Source of the DNA: Solicoccozyma terricola
Lineage: Eukaryota; Basidiomycota; Tremellomycetes; Filobasidiales; Piskurozymaceae
DNA length: 64,000 nucleotides
Direction of reading: 5' to 3'
Assembly (NCBI GenBank): GCA_001600875.1
Contig: BCLD01000011.1
Coordinates: forward strand, 397,497 to 461,496
Shown piece after piece: positions 9,853 to 20,507 of this stretch (position 1 is its first letter; every line of letters starts with the position of its first letter). The notes beneath the pieces are model-generated. The model did not search any database, had not been told where the DNA came from, and saw nothing but the letters and a program-made list of their open reading frames with translations. Made by a program: the position numbers and the translations under genes.

Positions 9853-11197
9853 AGCAGAAGAAACAACAGAAAATCTAGGACAGGGAAAGGAAATGGGAAT
9901 GTTATCATTTCTTCTGTCCGGTTCTACAAATACGACCGTTCAACGACCCCGGTCATACGGTTTGAGCGTAGTGGTTTAGGGGACTTTTTTTTTCGAGGGA
10001 TGTTCACCGGTAAGTCCCATCTCATCGCATATTATCATCTCCTCTGGCATTCTAATAACGTACGTACTTGTGATCAGATCGAGATACCGAATCCGTGCCG
10101 TGTCGATTTTGAAACAAGGGAGGACGCTTGAATAAGTCCTTGGTTACCGCCAAACTGGGTGTGTTTTCCTTCTGGGGATACGGGGATCCACCATCTAAGT
10201 CCAAACAGAAGACTAGGGGGCTTCTCCTCTACCCCCACCCCCCTAATGATACGATCATGTCCTCGGGTTATTCGCGCAAGACGGCGTTGGATGGATATCT
10301 AATGAGGAAAAGTAATTCCCAAAACCAAGCTGATGTCGGGTGAAACACACCAACGTATGCATGTAGATGTAGATGAGACTGTCAAGTTGGCCGCTGCCTG
10401 ATCGAGCGAGGTTTGTCCCTCGAACGACCCGTGGTTTAATGGGATCGGGGGATTCCTACATCCCTACTGTCCATCCATGTCACTCCTCGAGGTGAGATGA
10501 GTCGTCGTCGTCGTCGTCGTCAGTCGTCAGTCGAGGAAACATGAGGGAACCCATCACCCATCACCCATCACCCATGACCGGCCGATGAACCACGAGTGCT
10601 CTCCTCCGTCCTCGGTCTGTCTGAAAATAACACGAGGAATGGGAATGGTGTGTAGCTCGGCAGGGGTGGGGGAGGGGGAGGGGGTGGGTATATATACATC
10701 TATCTATAAGCAGCTCCAATCCACACCCCCCTTGCTCAACATCGTCTGTATCTCATCCCCCAAAGTCATCTCCAGGTCATCTCATCATCTCAGTCTCGTT
10801 CACGTTATCAACAAATTTTCGACCATCGGACACTCCGAACCCCATCCACCATCCATCCACCATCCACCCACCCATCCTGCCGTCCATATAGACATACGAC
10901 AGACACAGCCAACGGGGTTCTCGAACAGGTCTTCCGATCTTCTGGGATATAGAGCGAGCGATCCTCACGCGGACTTGCACCGCTTTAACGACAGTACACA
11001 CCGTACATCGTCAGTGACAACCACCAAACTAAACAGGGGTATCAACCCACTTCAGGGCTTCCAAGGTAACACAACAAACGTCAACATCTAGTATTTTCAA
11101 TTCAACTACACAAAGAACTTCAATCCCGATCCAACCGTATACTCTTGATAACCCCATCCATCACATTAAAAAGCAAATAGAAATACCAACAACAACA
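9853..11197. other. Long intergenic region with simple repeats
   Basis: This separates the methyltransferase gene from the secreted-protein gene (both +). It holds a TCG trinucleotide repeat (10502-10522), tandem CCCATCA units (10551-10577) and a G-rich block before a TATA-like element. I found no coding exon or tRNA. Confidence 0.6.
10688..10712 (+). promoter_or_regulatory. TATA-like element
   Basis: GTATATATAC followed by CTATAAG lies about 500 bp upstream of the ATG at 11198. It would imply a long 5' leader, so its use is uncertain. Confidence 0.3.
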
Positions 11198-13152
11198 ATG
11201 TCAAACCCCTTATCAAATCGATTCCTCGTCCTCCTCTACCTCTTCCTCATCTCCATCTCCGCATCATTCTTACCCATCACAGCATCCTCATCCCTTAACC
11301 CAGTCACAATCGCTCCTTCCTCTACCGAATTGGAAAATCGACGAATACATTCGGAGAGAGCGATGGAAGAACGGATAGGACAGAGTGTTGGAGTTGGTGG
11401 ATCTTTGGGTAGGATAAGAGGAAATGATTTGTTGGGAAGAGCAGGGATGGGATATAATAATCCATTGAGTGATGGGGGTAGTATGTTGACTGTGAGTTTT
11501 TTTCATGTCCATTTTCTCTTTTTTTTGGGAAAATTTGGATTGGAAAGTGGTTCGGTGGTGGTGCTGGTGTCGAATGTGATAAATCAATCAACAATCCGTT
11601 TTCTGACGTTCTGGTTCTCGTTTTCCTTCTTTCATTGGTCCTTCATCTCTTGATACCCCGTTCGCTTGTTTCCTTTCTTTCCATTCTTATATCGATCTTC
11701 GATACACGCTACCAAACTCGTTTCACCACGTCGCTATAATCCATCTTCTTTCTTCGCAACTTGACCTCTCTCCTTGTCAACTCAACTACCAATAAATGGA
11801 CACCTCCCCCAGATCGTCAATGGTACATACCCCGCAGGTCAAGGTGAACCACTCAATATAATCCTTTCATCAGATTCAGCCAAAGAGGTAATGGTTGATT
11901 CACCCGATAACGGAGGGTTTCTGAATTACATGCTGTGAGTGATTTTTTTCTCCCTTTTTTTTTGATGATTCTTGTACAATGGCGCGCGAAGACGATTGAT
12001 GGAATGCGGAATTTGGGAATTGATATGATTTTTTATTTATTTTTTCTTCTTGGGGTGCGGGTCAATAGGTCGACGTATATGGGTGAAGAATGTCTTGGTC
12101 AACATCTTGGAGCATCTCAACAGGCGGATTTAGGAGACGGTGCTGGCGCCGGTGAGGGGTTATTCAAATATTCACGTAATCGGGAAAAGTTTCGAAATAT
12201 CTGATCCTCAACTTTTCTTCTCGTTTTCCCTTTCTTTCCCTCAAGTCGATGAGATACAGGAGTTACGATGGAATTTTGGGAATCCGTATCTTGGAACATG
12301 TCAAGAGACTTTTAATGGAGGTTTACATTTAAGATATTGGATACAGAACACGACGTGAGTTTTGGGATGTCCCAGGGGACGCGGGGTCCTGCGCGAGGTG
12401 CCGGTCGCTTACTGGTTGGGAATTACGCTTGACAACTCCTAGCGGTGCATATTTCATTGCGTGAGTTGATCATCGAAACGAAAACCACGCAAGCCCCGTT
12501 CTAAATACTGACCTAGGTCGTAATCTCCTCCATAGAATATCCGTAGAAAAGTCACTTGCGGACCAGCACGATATCGTGATTGACGGTTATAACCTCGGTC
12601 GAGACTACCTCGTTGGAAACCTTACCAACCAAACCTCGGTCATCTCCACTTCGAACATCACCAATCAGACCACGTTCGCGGGTAACTCTGCGTACGGGAA
12701 TTGGACGTATAACACAAAAGTTAACTACGTTAGCGGTCTGCTAAAAAATACAAGTGGTGAGTTGTGCGTGCACGGTGGGTATGGCGGGCGGTGTATTGAC
12801 GGGCTGGCTGGCGGTTCGGCTTCTTCAGTTGGTATCAATCATAACATTACGTGAGTACGGTGTGGGGGAATATCCGATCGTTGAAATAGTGCACTAACAT
12901 TTTACCCACTTCAACAGCGTGCAAACGGTCGACAACAACGCCATCGATGGTCTCGTCGCCGTTCTCACCGTCACTGTCGTTGACCGACCCAAATCGTGCG
13001 TGTCTGGCGTGCCAATCTAACCTCGACGCGTTCTGACACCGTTTCTATTTTATCTTATCCCCCTCAGGAGTCTGGCGTGGACCACTCTTCGAACATCTAT
13101 TCCCACCCTTTTATTGGCCCTCTCTGCCACTGCCGTGTACACCATTCTCTAG
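11198..13152 (+). CDS. Conserved secreted protein with hydrophobic C-terminal tail (unknown function)
   Basis: Exons 11198-11491, 11813-11934, 12069-12151, 12246-12354, 12443-12460, 12536-12756, 12829-12850, 12918-12995 and 13068-13152 give 343 residues. There is a clear signal peptide (FLVLLYLFLISISASFL), and the mature part resembles an extracellular family seen widely in basidiomycetes: GEPLNIILSSDS, GEECLGQHLGASQQADLGDG, GNPYLGTCQETFNGGLH, DIVIDGYNLGRDYLVGN. Many NxT/NxS sequons point to N-glycosylation. The C-terminus ends in a hydrophobic stretch (IPTLLLALSATAVYTIL), as in GPI-anchored or tail-anchored surface proteins. Conserved cysteines (ECLG, GTCQET) may form a disulfide. The function is unknown. 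The gene is unusually fragmented, with exons of 18 and 22 nt, all phase-checked. The first intron is long (321 nt). Confidence 0.85.
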
Positions 13153-13480
13153 AGGATCCACAACAATTAGATGTGACAGCAAGGAAGGACCGATCATCAC
13201 TGTATCTATCCAGAAAAGGACTTTTTTCCCAACCATAGACGTTCCGTAGCATATTCTCTCCCTGCATGTTTCAAATACATAGAAGCTGTTGATCGAGTAT
13301 TATGATCACCACCCGCCCCGTAATAGCAACGGACGCAGGAGTTCGTCCATGACTAACGTATCATCACATCGAAGCCCCTTTTGATTGTACCTATTACAAG
13401 ATTCCAGCCGATTCGATTTGGCTTTCCTTTCAACATTGCTTTCCGATAACAAGACACGACAAGCTCCATCACTACAACGC

Positions 13481-15769
13481 TCACACGGCGTGCTCCTTCT
13501 GCAAGGTGTATCCCTTCTCTTCATCCGTGACCAGCTGAACAGACTGCCCAGTTGTATTGTTGACCACGCGCTGGCGAAGTTCCTTCTCCCTTTGAGTACC
13601 AGACACGGCGTGTTCTTTGATTCTCGGTACGAACAACGGAGCATTGCGGAAGAATTCATCCTGCTCTTCCAGTGTACGACCTTTACTCTCAGGGAAGAAG
13701 AGGTAGATTGTGAGTGCGTTGGTGAATCCGCAGATGGCGAAGACGATGTAGTATTTCCATCCGATGGCGGCGAATGCGGTAGGGGAGACTTGTGCCTGTA
13801 TTTCGGAGTTAGCTATACCGTGAGTAACCTTGCTCCTGATTCACACTGCAGAGTCTGCCGCTCACTCACAATCATAAAGTTCGCAGCCCACGCAGCCATA
13901 GACGTCAAAGCAGTCCCTTTCGCTCGTGTCGCCGTGTTCAAGATCTCGACGGGGCTGGGTGTCAGACGATGGATGGTATCAGACACCAGTATTCATTTTA
14001 TCACAAGGGATGGTGCTAGAGAAGCTCACTATGCCCAGGACAACGGTCCGATTCCGGCGGAGAAGGCAAAGTTGAAGATCCAAGTCATCATCACGAATGC
14101 TATGCCTGCTGGTTTGTTACCAGTTGATGCAGGGTATACTGCTTGAATGGCGCTGGGGGATAGATATATGTAAAGCCGAAAACGTCAACATTTTGTTGCA
14201 TGTGAGCGAGGTTTACCTCGTTGGGATGTTTCACTCACGTTCCGACGCAGAACGTAGCGCCACTGACCGCGTTGGCGATGATCAATGGCCATCGACGACC
14301 TGTCTTGTCGACAAAGACTACACATAGGAATTCACCAAGGAGGGCGATGACACTGTTGATACTCTGCGATGTGTTGGTTGTTATTGGATCAATGGATGGT
14401 ACCGGGAGATGACTCTGCTGGACGGACGGATCCATTTCCTCACCTGGAAGAGCAATGTACGAGCGGCAGTGAAACCAAGTGCACCAAAGATGGTTACCGA
14501 GTAATATTGAATGACGGAAACACCAGTCATTTGAACTGAGAATTGAAGGATGACACCGAGGAGTACCCTCCTCATCACGCTAGCATCGCCGAACATCTGA
14601 AGAGTTTCAGTTACGAGCGTCAAATCAGCATGTCAATTTGACCTCCTCTACCCCCGCCCACACACTCACCTGCCTCCATCCCCATTCAGCTCTTGCCTCC
14701 TCAGTCACTTTTGACTCCAACTCCTCATACTCTGCAACCACGAAAGCGTCGGTAATATCCCCTCTCGCATGTAGTCGAGCCAACGAATTCAAGCATTCCT
14801 CTTTACGACCCTTGAGCATGAGCCATCTGTAGAAAAGGTTGCGTCAGAGGTCGAAAGTATGACAGTTAGGATGCGAATCGATGTCAATATGAGTGGGACT
14901 TTGTTAGCGACGTACCGTGGACTCTCTGGGAACAAGTGAATCATAGCTGCAAGTGGAATTGCAGGTGCCATCTGTAATCCAAGAGCCAACCTCCATTGAA
15001 GAGCAGTGCCCTGAAATCGAAGGTGGGGGTGGGTGGTTGAGAAACCCCGAAATCAGCCCCCGAAAAACAAAAAAACACACCTCTTGGATGAGAGAGAGAT
15101 GGGCTACGTTTCAACGTACGTATGAACCTTGAGTTAACCCGTATCCAACCCATGAAGCTACAAATGCACCGATACCCAAAAAGAATTGTTGTAAAGTCGT
15201 CAAACGACCTCGAATCGAAGGACTAGCGATCTCAGATTGATATACTGATCCATCCGCCACCAAAAAAAAAAAAGAAATCCACAATCAGAATGATAAATCA
15301 GCCCCCTTTTCTTCCACAAAAGAGCTTGTCCCCTGTCCCCAACACGGACTTGATAATCTCTAAAACCCAAACCAAACAACTCACGAGGTGCAAGCATACT
15401 AAGCATACCGATACTCATACCGGCAAAGAAACGACCAGCTAGCATCATTTCTCGATTGACTGCTCCTGTTTGAAGAGCACCACCGAGTAGGAATAGGATA
15501 GCTCCCCAGAAGACTGAAAAAAAAACCCCCCAGGCTCAGTATACGTTCGAACTTCCCCCCCACCCCTGCACCCCCTCGCTCCGCCTAATATCAAACTCAC
15601 TAGCAGTCTTTCTACTAAACCTATCAGCGATCAAACTCGCTGGAATACAACCACAAAAGGCTCCAAGTAATAATGAAGAAGTGATGAATCCCAAATAAGT
15701 ATCATTTGGGTAATTAGTGACTCTTAGGAAATCAGGAGCTGGGAGAACGGCTGCTATGATTCCAAGGTC
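13481..15769 (-). CDS. Sugar-porter transporter (MFS), 5' part in assembly gap
   Basis: Exons 15769-15601, 15513-15385, 15244-15120, 15010-14916, 14826-14670, 14596-14444, 14363-14239, 14152-14030, 13954-13870 and 13795-13481 form 491 codons plus stop. Hallmarks of major-facilitator sugar porters are present: DRFSRK and GRFFAGMSIGMLSMLAPLYQ after helices 2-4, PESPRWLMLKGR before the central loop, helix-7 QMTGVSVIQYYSVTIFGALG, DKTGRR, and YPVEILNTATRAKGTAL. The C-terminal tail is PESKGRTLEEQDEFF plus 60 polar residues. Proton-coupled uptake of a sugar or related compound across the plasma membrane is the likely role; the substrate cannot be read. The first visible exon starts with DLGIIAAVLPAPDFL, so the start codon and helix 1 lie in or beyond the N gap. 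Confidence 0.93.
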
Positions 15770-15819
15770 CTGTAGACATGTTGGAATGGGGATTGGGGTG
15801 GGGAGGGGGGGGGGGGGGG

Positions 15820-16279
15820 NNNNNNNNNNNNNNNNNNNNNNNNNNNNNNNNNNNNNNNNNNNNNNNNNNNNNNNNNNNNNNNNNNNNNNNNNNNNNNNNN
15901 NNNNNNNNNNNNNNNNNNNNNNNNNNNNNNNNNNNNNNNNNNNNNNNNNNNNNNNNNNNNNNNNNNNNNNNNNNNNNNNNNNNNNNNNNNNNNNNNNNNN
16001 NNNNNNNNNNNNNNNNNNNNNNNNNNNNNNNNNNNNNNNNNNNNNNNNNNNNNNNNNNNNNNNNNNNNNNNNNNNNNNNNNNNNNNNNNNNNNNNNNNNN
16101 NNNNNNNNNNNNNNNNNNNNNNNNNNNNNNNNNNNNNNNNNNNNNNNNNNNNNNNNNNNNNNNNNNNNNNNNNNNNNNNNNNNNNNNNNNNNNNNNNNNN
16201 NNNNNNNNNNNNNNNNNNNNNNNNNNNNNNNNNNNNNNNNNNNNNNNNNNNNNNNNNNNNNNNNNNNNNNNNNNNNNNN
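15820..16279. other. Assembly gap (460 N) flanked by poly-G
   Basis: The run of N is preceded by about 14 G and followed by about 9 G, so sequencing most likely stalled on a longer G tract. The gap hides the 5' exons of the transporter gene. Confidence 0.98.
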
Positions 16280-17457
16280 GGGGGGGGGTTTCCCAAAGAC
16301 TGTTGAATATGATTTGTCCTTATGAGTTGGTCCTTATGAGTTGTTAATCCAGGCACAGCAGTGATCGACTTTGTTAAGTTTAGTGATGATTCAATCGAGG
16401 TACTAGTTGGATCAGGGCCCCCACAAGTTCAACAAGATAACTAAAAGACGGGGGAGGCGGGTGTTTATATCCCCCTCTTCTTCCTGTAAACCTCGTCAAG
16501 AAATGCGATGAGGAATAGATTCGGTGGGTTATTCGGGAAGAGCGGGGTGGTGGGTGGTGGTGTGGGATCTAGGAACCGATGGCCGATGAAGGGACGACCG
16601 ATATTCGGTGGTTTTGAAAATGGGAATCCTCGGCCAAAGGTTGACGGTGGCGTCAGGGGATTCAATGCATGCGATGGGGTCTCCGCGCGGGGGAGTGGGG
16701 GGTCAGGGTCTGCGGGGTGTCTACTGTGGTCTACGTGGTCTGGTCCAGGCTCTCGTGAGTGCTATAACCCCCTCCGTCCGAGAAGTCCTCCGAAGCCAAC
16801 GATGGGTAGGGAATGGGTCCAACATGGATTTACCTCGGAGGAATGAATGTGCCTGGATGGCCATAGATGAGCAGCCGGGCCGGGCCGGGACGGTGGGTGG
16901 GGAGGAGGAGGGGCGCGGGAAGGAATGACATTTCTCGGACATTGGGAGTTTGGGCGGGAGTGGCGTGCGGGGAAGGGGGGTCCAGCACCCGGAATTAGGA
17001 TTAGCTTCCAGGGTAGTGAATTAACATTTCACACGGAGGGCAGAAGCCGCGGGGGGGGGGGGGGGGGGGGTGTTAACACTGCTTTGTTAGTGAGTAGGCA
17101 TCAGTAAGGTGGTCTCAGTCATCTACCCACAAAGCTCCGTCGAGTCTCGTCGCATTAGACACATGTCATTATGTTATGCTCTTGTGTTGATAGAGGTGTC
17201 TTTGTTATCATTTGCCACCGCCACCACCGCCACCCTCGCCACCCGACCGTAAATACTACGCACCGCGTTCCCCCGTTGTTTGTTTGAGGGAGGTCGTCTG
17301 CGGAGACCCGGGGTGGTGACATCCCGCCCGGCTTAACTCTCTTCGATCCGATCCCACCTCATCCCATCACCGATACACCCATACGCCCAACGCCCACAAC
17401 GACCAACGACCAACGACCAACGCCCAACCATCTAACAAAAGGTTCTCCACCCATCGA
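16280..17457. other. Intergenic region, G-rich
   Basis: This lies between the transporter 5' end and the Zn2Cys6 gene. It contains a 20-nt poly-G tract (17051-17070) and GC-rich DNA. I see no exon; part of the transporter promoter and 5' leader is probably here. Confidence 0.5.
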
Positions 17458-19332
17458 ATGGATACCACCACTACCACTTCCTCAGATGAGTATATCTCAC
17501 GAGTTGAGGGGAATTCGGAGTTGGTGCATCGGGATAGGGATAGGGATAAGGAAGGGGATAGGGAAAGGGATAGGGATAGGGATAGGGATAGGGATAGGGA
17601 TAGGGATGGACGTCGTGCGGAACGTAGGAAAGCAATGCAGACCAAGGCTTGTGATGTTTGTAGGAAGAGGAAGGTGAGTTTTGAAGGATGTAAAGAGAAC
17701 GTTTCATGAGAAGAGAACTGATCAAAGGGTTTTGGTGGTGGTGTCGGTGGTTTGGTGGTGGATGTCGATGATGATGAATAAGATCAAATGCGTTCCAACT
17801 GAACCTGATCCCAATAATCCCTCAACATCAACATCAACATCAGCTTCAACTAGTAATACCAATAAAGAGAATCAACAATGTGTAGGTTGTCAAACTTTAG
17901 GTCTTACATGTACATATCAACATGTTAAACGTAGACCTGGAAGACCGAATTCGTGAGTTTAGGGCCGTCGTTTAGGAAGGCTTTCTCCCCCCTTTTGTGA
18001 TTGAACGTGAAACCTCCACTCCTCTTCAGATTCGCACCTCAGAGTAACGGTGGACAATCGCAGCCTTATGACAGATTACGTCCATCACCAACCGCCGGTG
18101 CGATTCGAGGTATCGGGGTTACGGATACGAAAGATTTAGGATTAGCGAGTTGGTCTTTACCAATCACCGATGATAACAACAACAACAACAACAACAACAA
18201 CCACAACAACAACGGTATAGACTCCATCATACCTAGTGGGTTCGATCTCAGTGGTAGAACTTCAATCTCCGTACAGGACAGTGGGAATATATCATATGCT
18301 CGAGCGAGTATAGATGAAATTCCGTATCCTCTCGGTTACAATTCGGATTCTCATTCTCATGAAAGGTTGATGACTTTAAATCCAACGATTAATGGATCAA
18401 ATTCTTCTACTAATCATTTAGGATCATCATCAAATCATATTGATTATGGAGGATCAAGTTATTCAATGGTGTTGAATGATCATTCTCCTAGTTTTTCTAG
18501 TCCTTCTGCGCCGGGACAACAACAACAAGGAGGAGGAGGAGGTGGTGGCGTTTTGGCAGATGCAACTGGATCATGGGCTTCGGCTGCGGCTTCGGCTTCT
18601 AGGAATGGAATATCAGGTGCGGGGACAGGATTAGGCAATTCAGTCGGTGGTGGCGGTCGCGGTGGTGGTCTTTCATCTGGATCAGGACCTCCTCCTTCGT
18701 TGAATTCGATATTAAATCCACATCGACCTTCCATCAATCCATTTTTACATCCACCATTACCTCAAATCGAAGACGTTACATCATTCTCAACCGTCTTCTT
18801 CTTCATATCTCTCTATCTTCGACATCTACATTCACATACACCCGTCGTACATAAACCAACATTTACACAGATGTTGGCGATGCGTATCGATCAACGAGAT
18901 GAAGAATTTCGCGCATTGTTACTCAGCTTGACTAGTTATGTGATTTCTCAATCACCGAAAAGTCGAATGATTGAATTTTATTCACAAGAGGAGTTGGAAA
19001 GATTACAAGCAAGATGTTATCAAGCAAGTCAATTGTTACAAACGAGAAGATATAGAAATCCGGGATTAGTTCAACTTGGGACTTTACTCGCTGATTATTT
19101 CTATTGTACATCAACCGGTCGAGCAATTAAAGCGTCGGCAATACTAGGTGAAGCAGCTGCGTTGTGTTACCGGATGGGAATACATGACGAATCGAGAATG
19201 CGAGCGGCGGGTTATGATCCTATACAACTGGAATTGAGAAGAAGATGTTTTTGGCATTGGTATGCGATTGACAAGTGGGTGAAAGAACCTTTATCCTCGA
19301 AATCGCTCGGCTTGTTCTGACGTTCCAGTTCC

Positions 19333-19380
<48 letters not shown>

Positions 19381-20327
19381 GCGCTCTTCTTCTACCAGGA
19401 CTGAACAATCTGCGGGGATGCCGAGTTATATGCAGGACTTCGAGGGAGTTCCAGATCTACCCGCGGCGGTAGACGATGATTTCATCACCACTCAAGGAAT
19501 GTTCCCACAACCTGCATCTCGACCATCGACAATGACAGGATTCGTCGCGGTCACCAAATTGTTCCGAATCATGAGCGAGTGTCTATATCGACATCGAATG
19601 ATCAAACACCGACCTTATGGCGTCGATAGTCGTCGGAATCCAAGTGATGAATTCGGTGAAACGATGGATTGGATCGAACATGCGAATAATAGAATCGCGA
19701 ATATATTCGACGAATTACCAGAGGTGTTACGTTGTGGAAAACCGTTGAATGAAGTGAGCGCTGGATTGGGTGATGATGATAGGGCGGTTTTCGGTATGCA
19801 ACGTGCGAATGTCATCATCACCATTGCGTCGATCAAGTTTGCGTTGGTGAGTCGATGTGTGTGCGGGGTCGACGAGTGGCCCGGGGAAGCTGACTACGTG
19901 GGGGGATGTGTGTGTTAGTACGATCTTCGTGAAACTGTGGAGGCGAATGAAGACGTCGTCACTGCTGAACAAGAAGCAGTCAGTAGATCGATGTATGAGT
20001 TGTTATCGAGGTGAGTTCGGGTAATATCTTTGTGTGCATTACTGGTTCTGAAGGTCCTCTCCTCTTCACCCCCCCCCCCCCCCCCCCCCCTCTCCTAGCG
20101 TGGAACTGACAGACCTCGCGGCCAACGGCGAATCAATGCGAGGCAAGATAATCCGAATCGTCATCGCATTACTGAACCGAGCATCTACTCCCGATCAATG
20201 GTCAGCGAGTCTGGGTGATTGGTGGTCTACATTCACCGCGATTCAATTCGTACAGGTGATTCCGAGTAGTCTTGATAGTGTGATGAATTCGAGGGAGGGC
20301 ACGCCGGTCAGGGACGTGAGGAGATGA
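17458..20327 (+). CDS. Zn2Cys6 fungal transcription factor
   Basis: Exons 17458-17673, 17783-17952, 18030-19274, 19399-19846, 19919-20010 and 20099-20327 give 799 residues. The N-terminus has an (Arg-Asp)n tract, then the binuclear cluster KACDVCRKRK|IKC ... CVGCQTLGLTC, with an intron after the RKRK. The central Asn, Ser and Gly runs (residues about 180-370) look disordered. A fungal_trans-type regulatory domain follows (FFISLYLRHLHSHTPVVHKPTF, EAAALCYRMGIHDES, LRRRCFWHWYAIDK). The factor should bind CGG-type DNA sites in the nucleus; targets are unknown. The spacing between the third and fourth cysteines is 29 residues, far longer than usual. The intron before exon 4 consists largely of a 44-nt C tract. 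Confidence 0.9.
17531..17606 (+). repeat. (GGGATA)n hexamer repeat coding for Arg-Asp
   Basis: About eleven GGGATA units with a few variants lie in frame in exon 1 of the Zn2Cys6 gene and encode alternating Arg and Asp. Confidence 0.9.
19335..19378. repeat. Poly-C tract (44 nt) before a splice acceptor
   Basis: The longest homopolymer in the window. It fills the intron between exons 3 and 4 of the Zn2Cys6 gene, ending 18 nt before the acceptor, where a polypyrimidine tract would be. Confidence 0.95.
20069..20090. repeat. Poly-C tract (22 nt) before a splice acceptor
   Basis: A second C run just upstream of the last acceptor of the same gene. Confidence 0.9.
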
Positions 20328-20507
20328 AGTTGGAGGGAGAGAGGGTTTGATCGTTGTATGCTCTCCTTGTCTGGTCTCGCCACCGCCACAGTCTACCACG
20401 TGCACTCGATGACGTGTAGTTGCAGTGCCCCCTTCTCACCATCATCATCGGCATCCTCTGCAATCCATCCGTCCATACATCCCTACATCCTCCATACATA
20501 CCCCATC

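Noticed and set aside
9853..11197. tRNA gene or small RNA gene in the long intergenic region
   Set aside because: No B-box-like GGTTCGAATCC with matching A box or acceptor stem found by eye, here or in other intergenic regions.
15754..16356. Open frames running through the N gap
   Set aside because: They exist only because N was read as an unknown residue.
17531..17606. Interstitial telomere repeat
   Set aside because: The hexamer is GGGATA, not TTAGGG-like in sequence order, and it is in frame within a coding exon.
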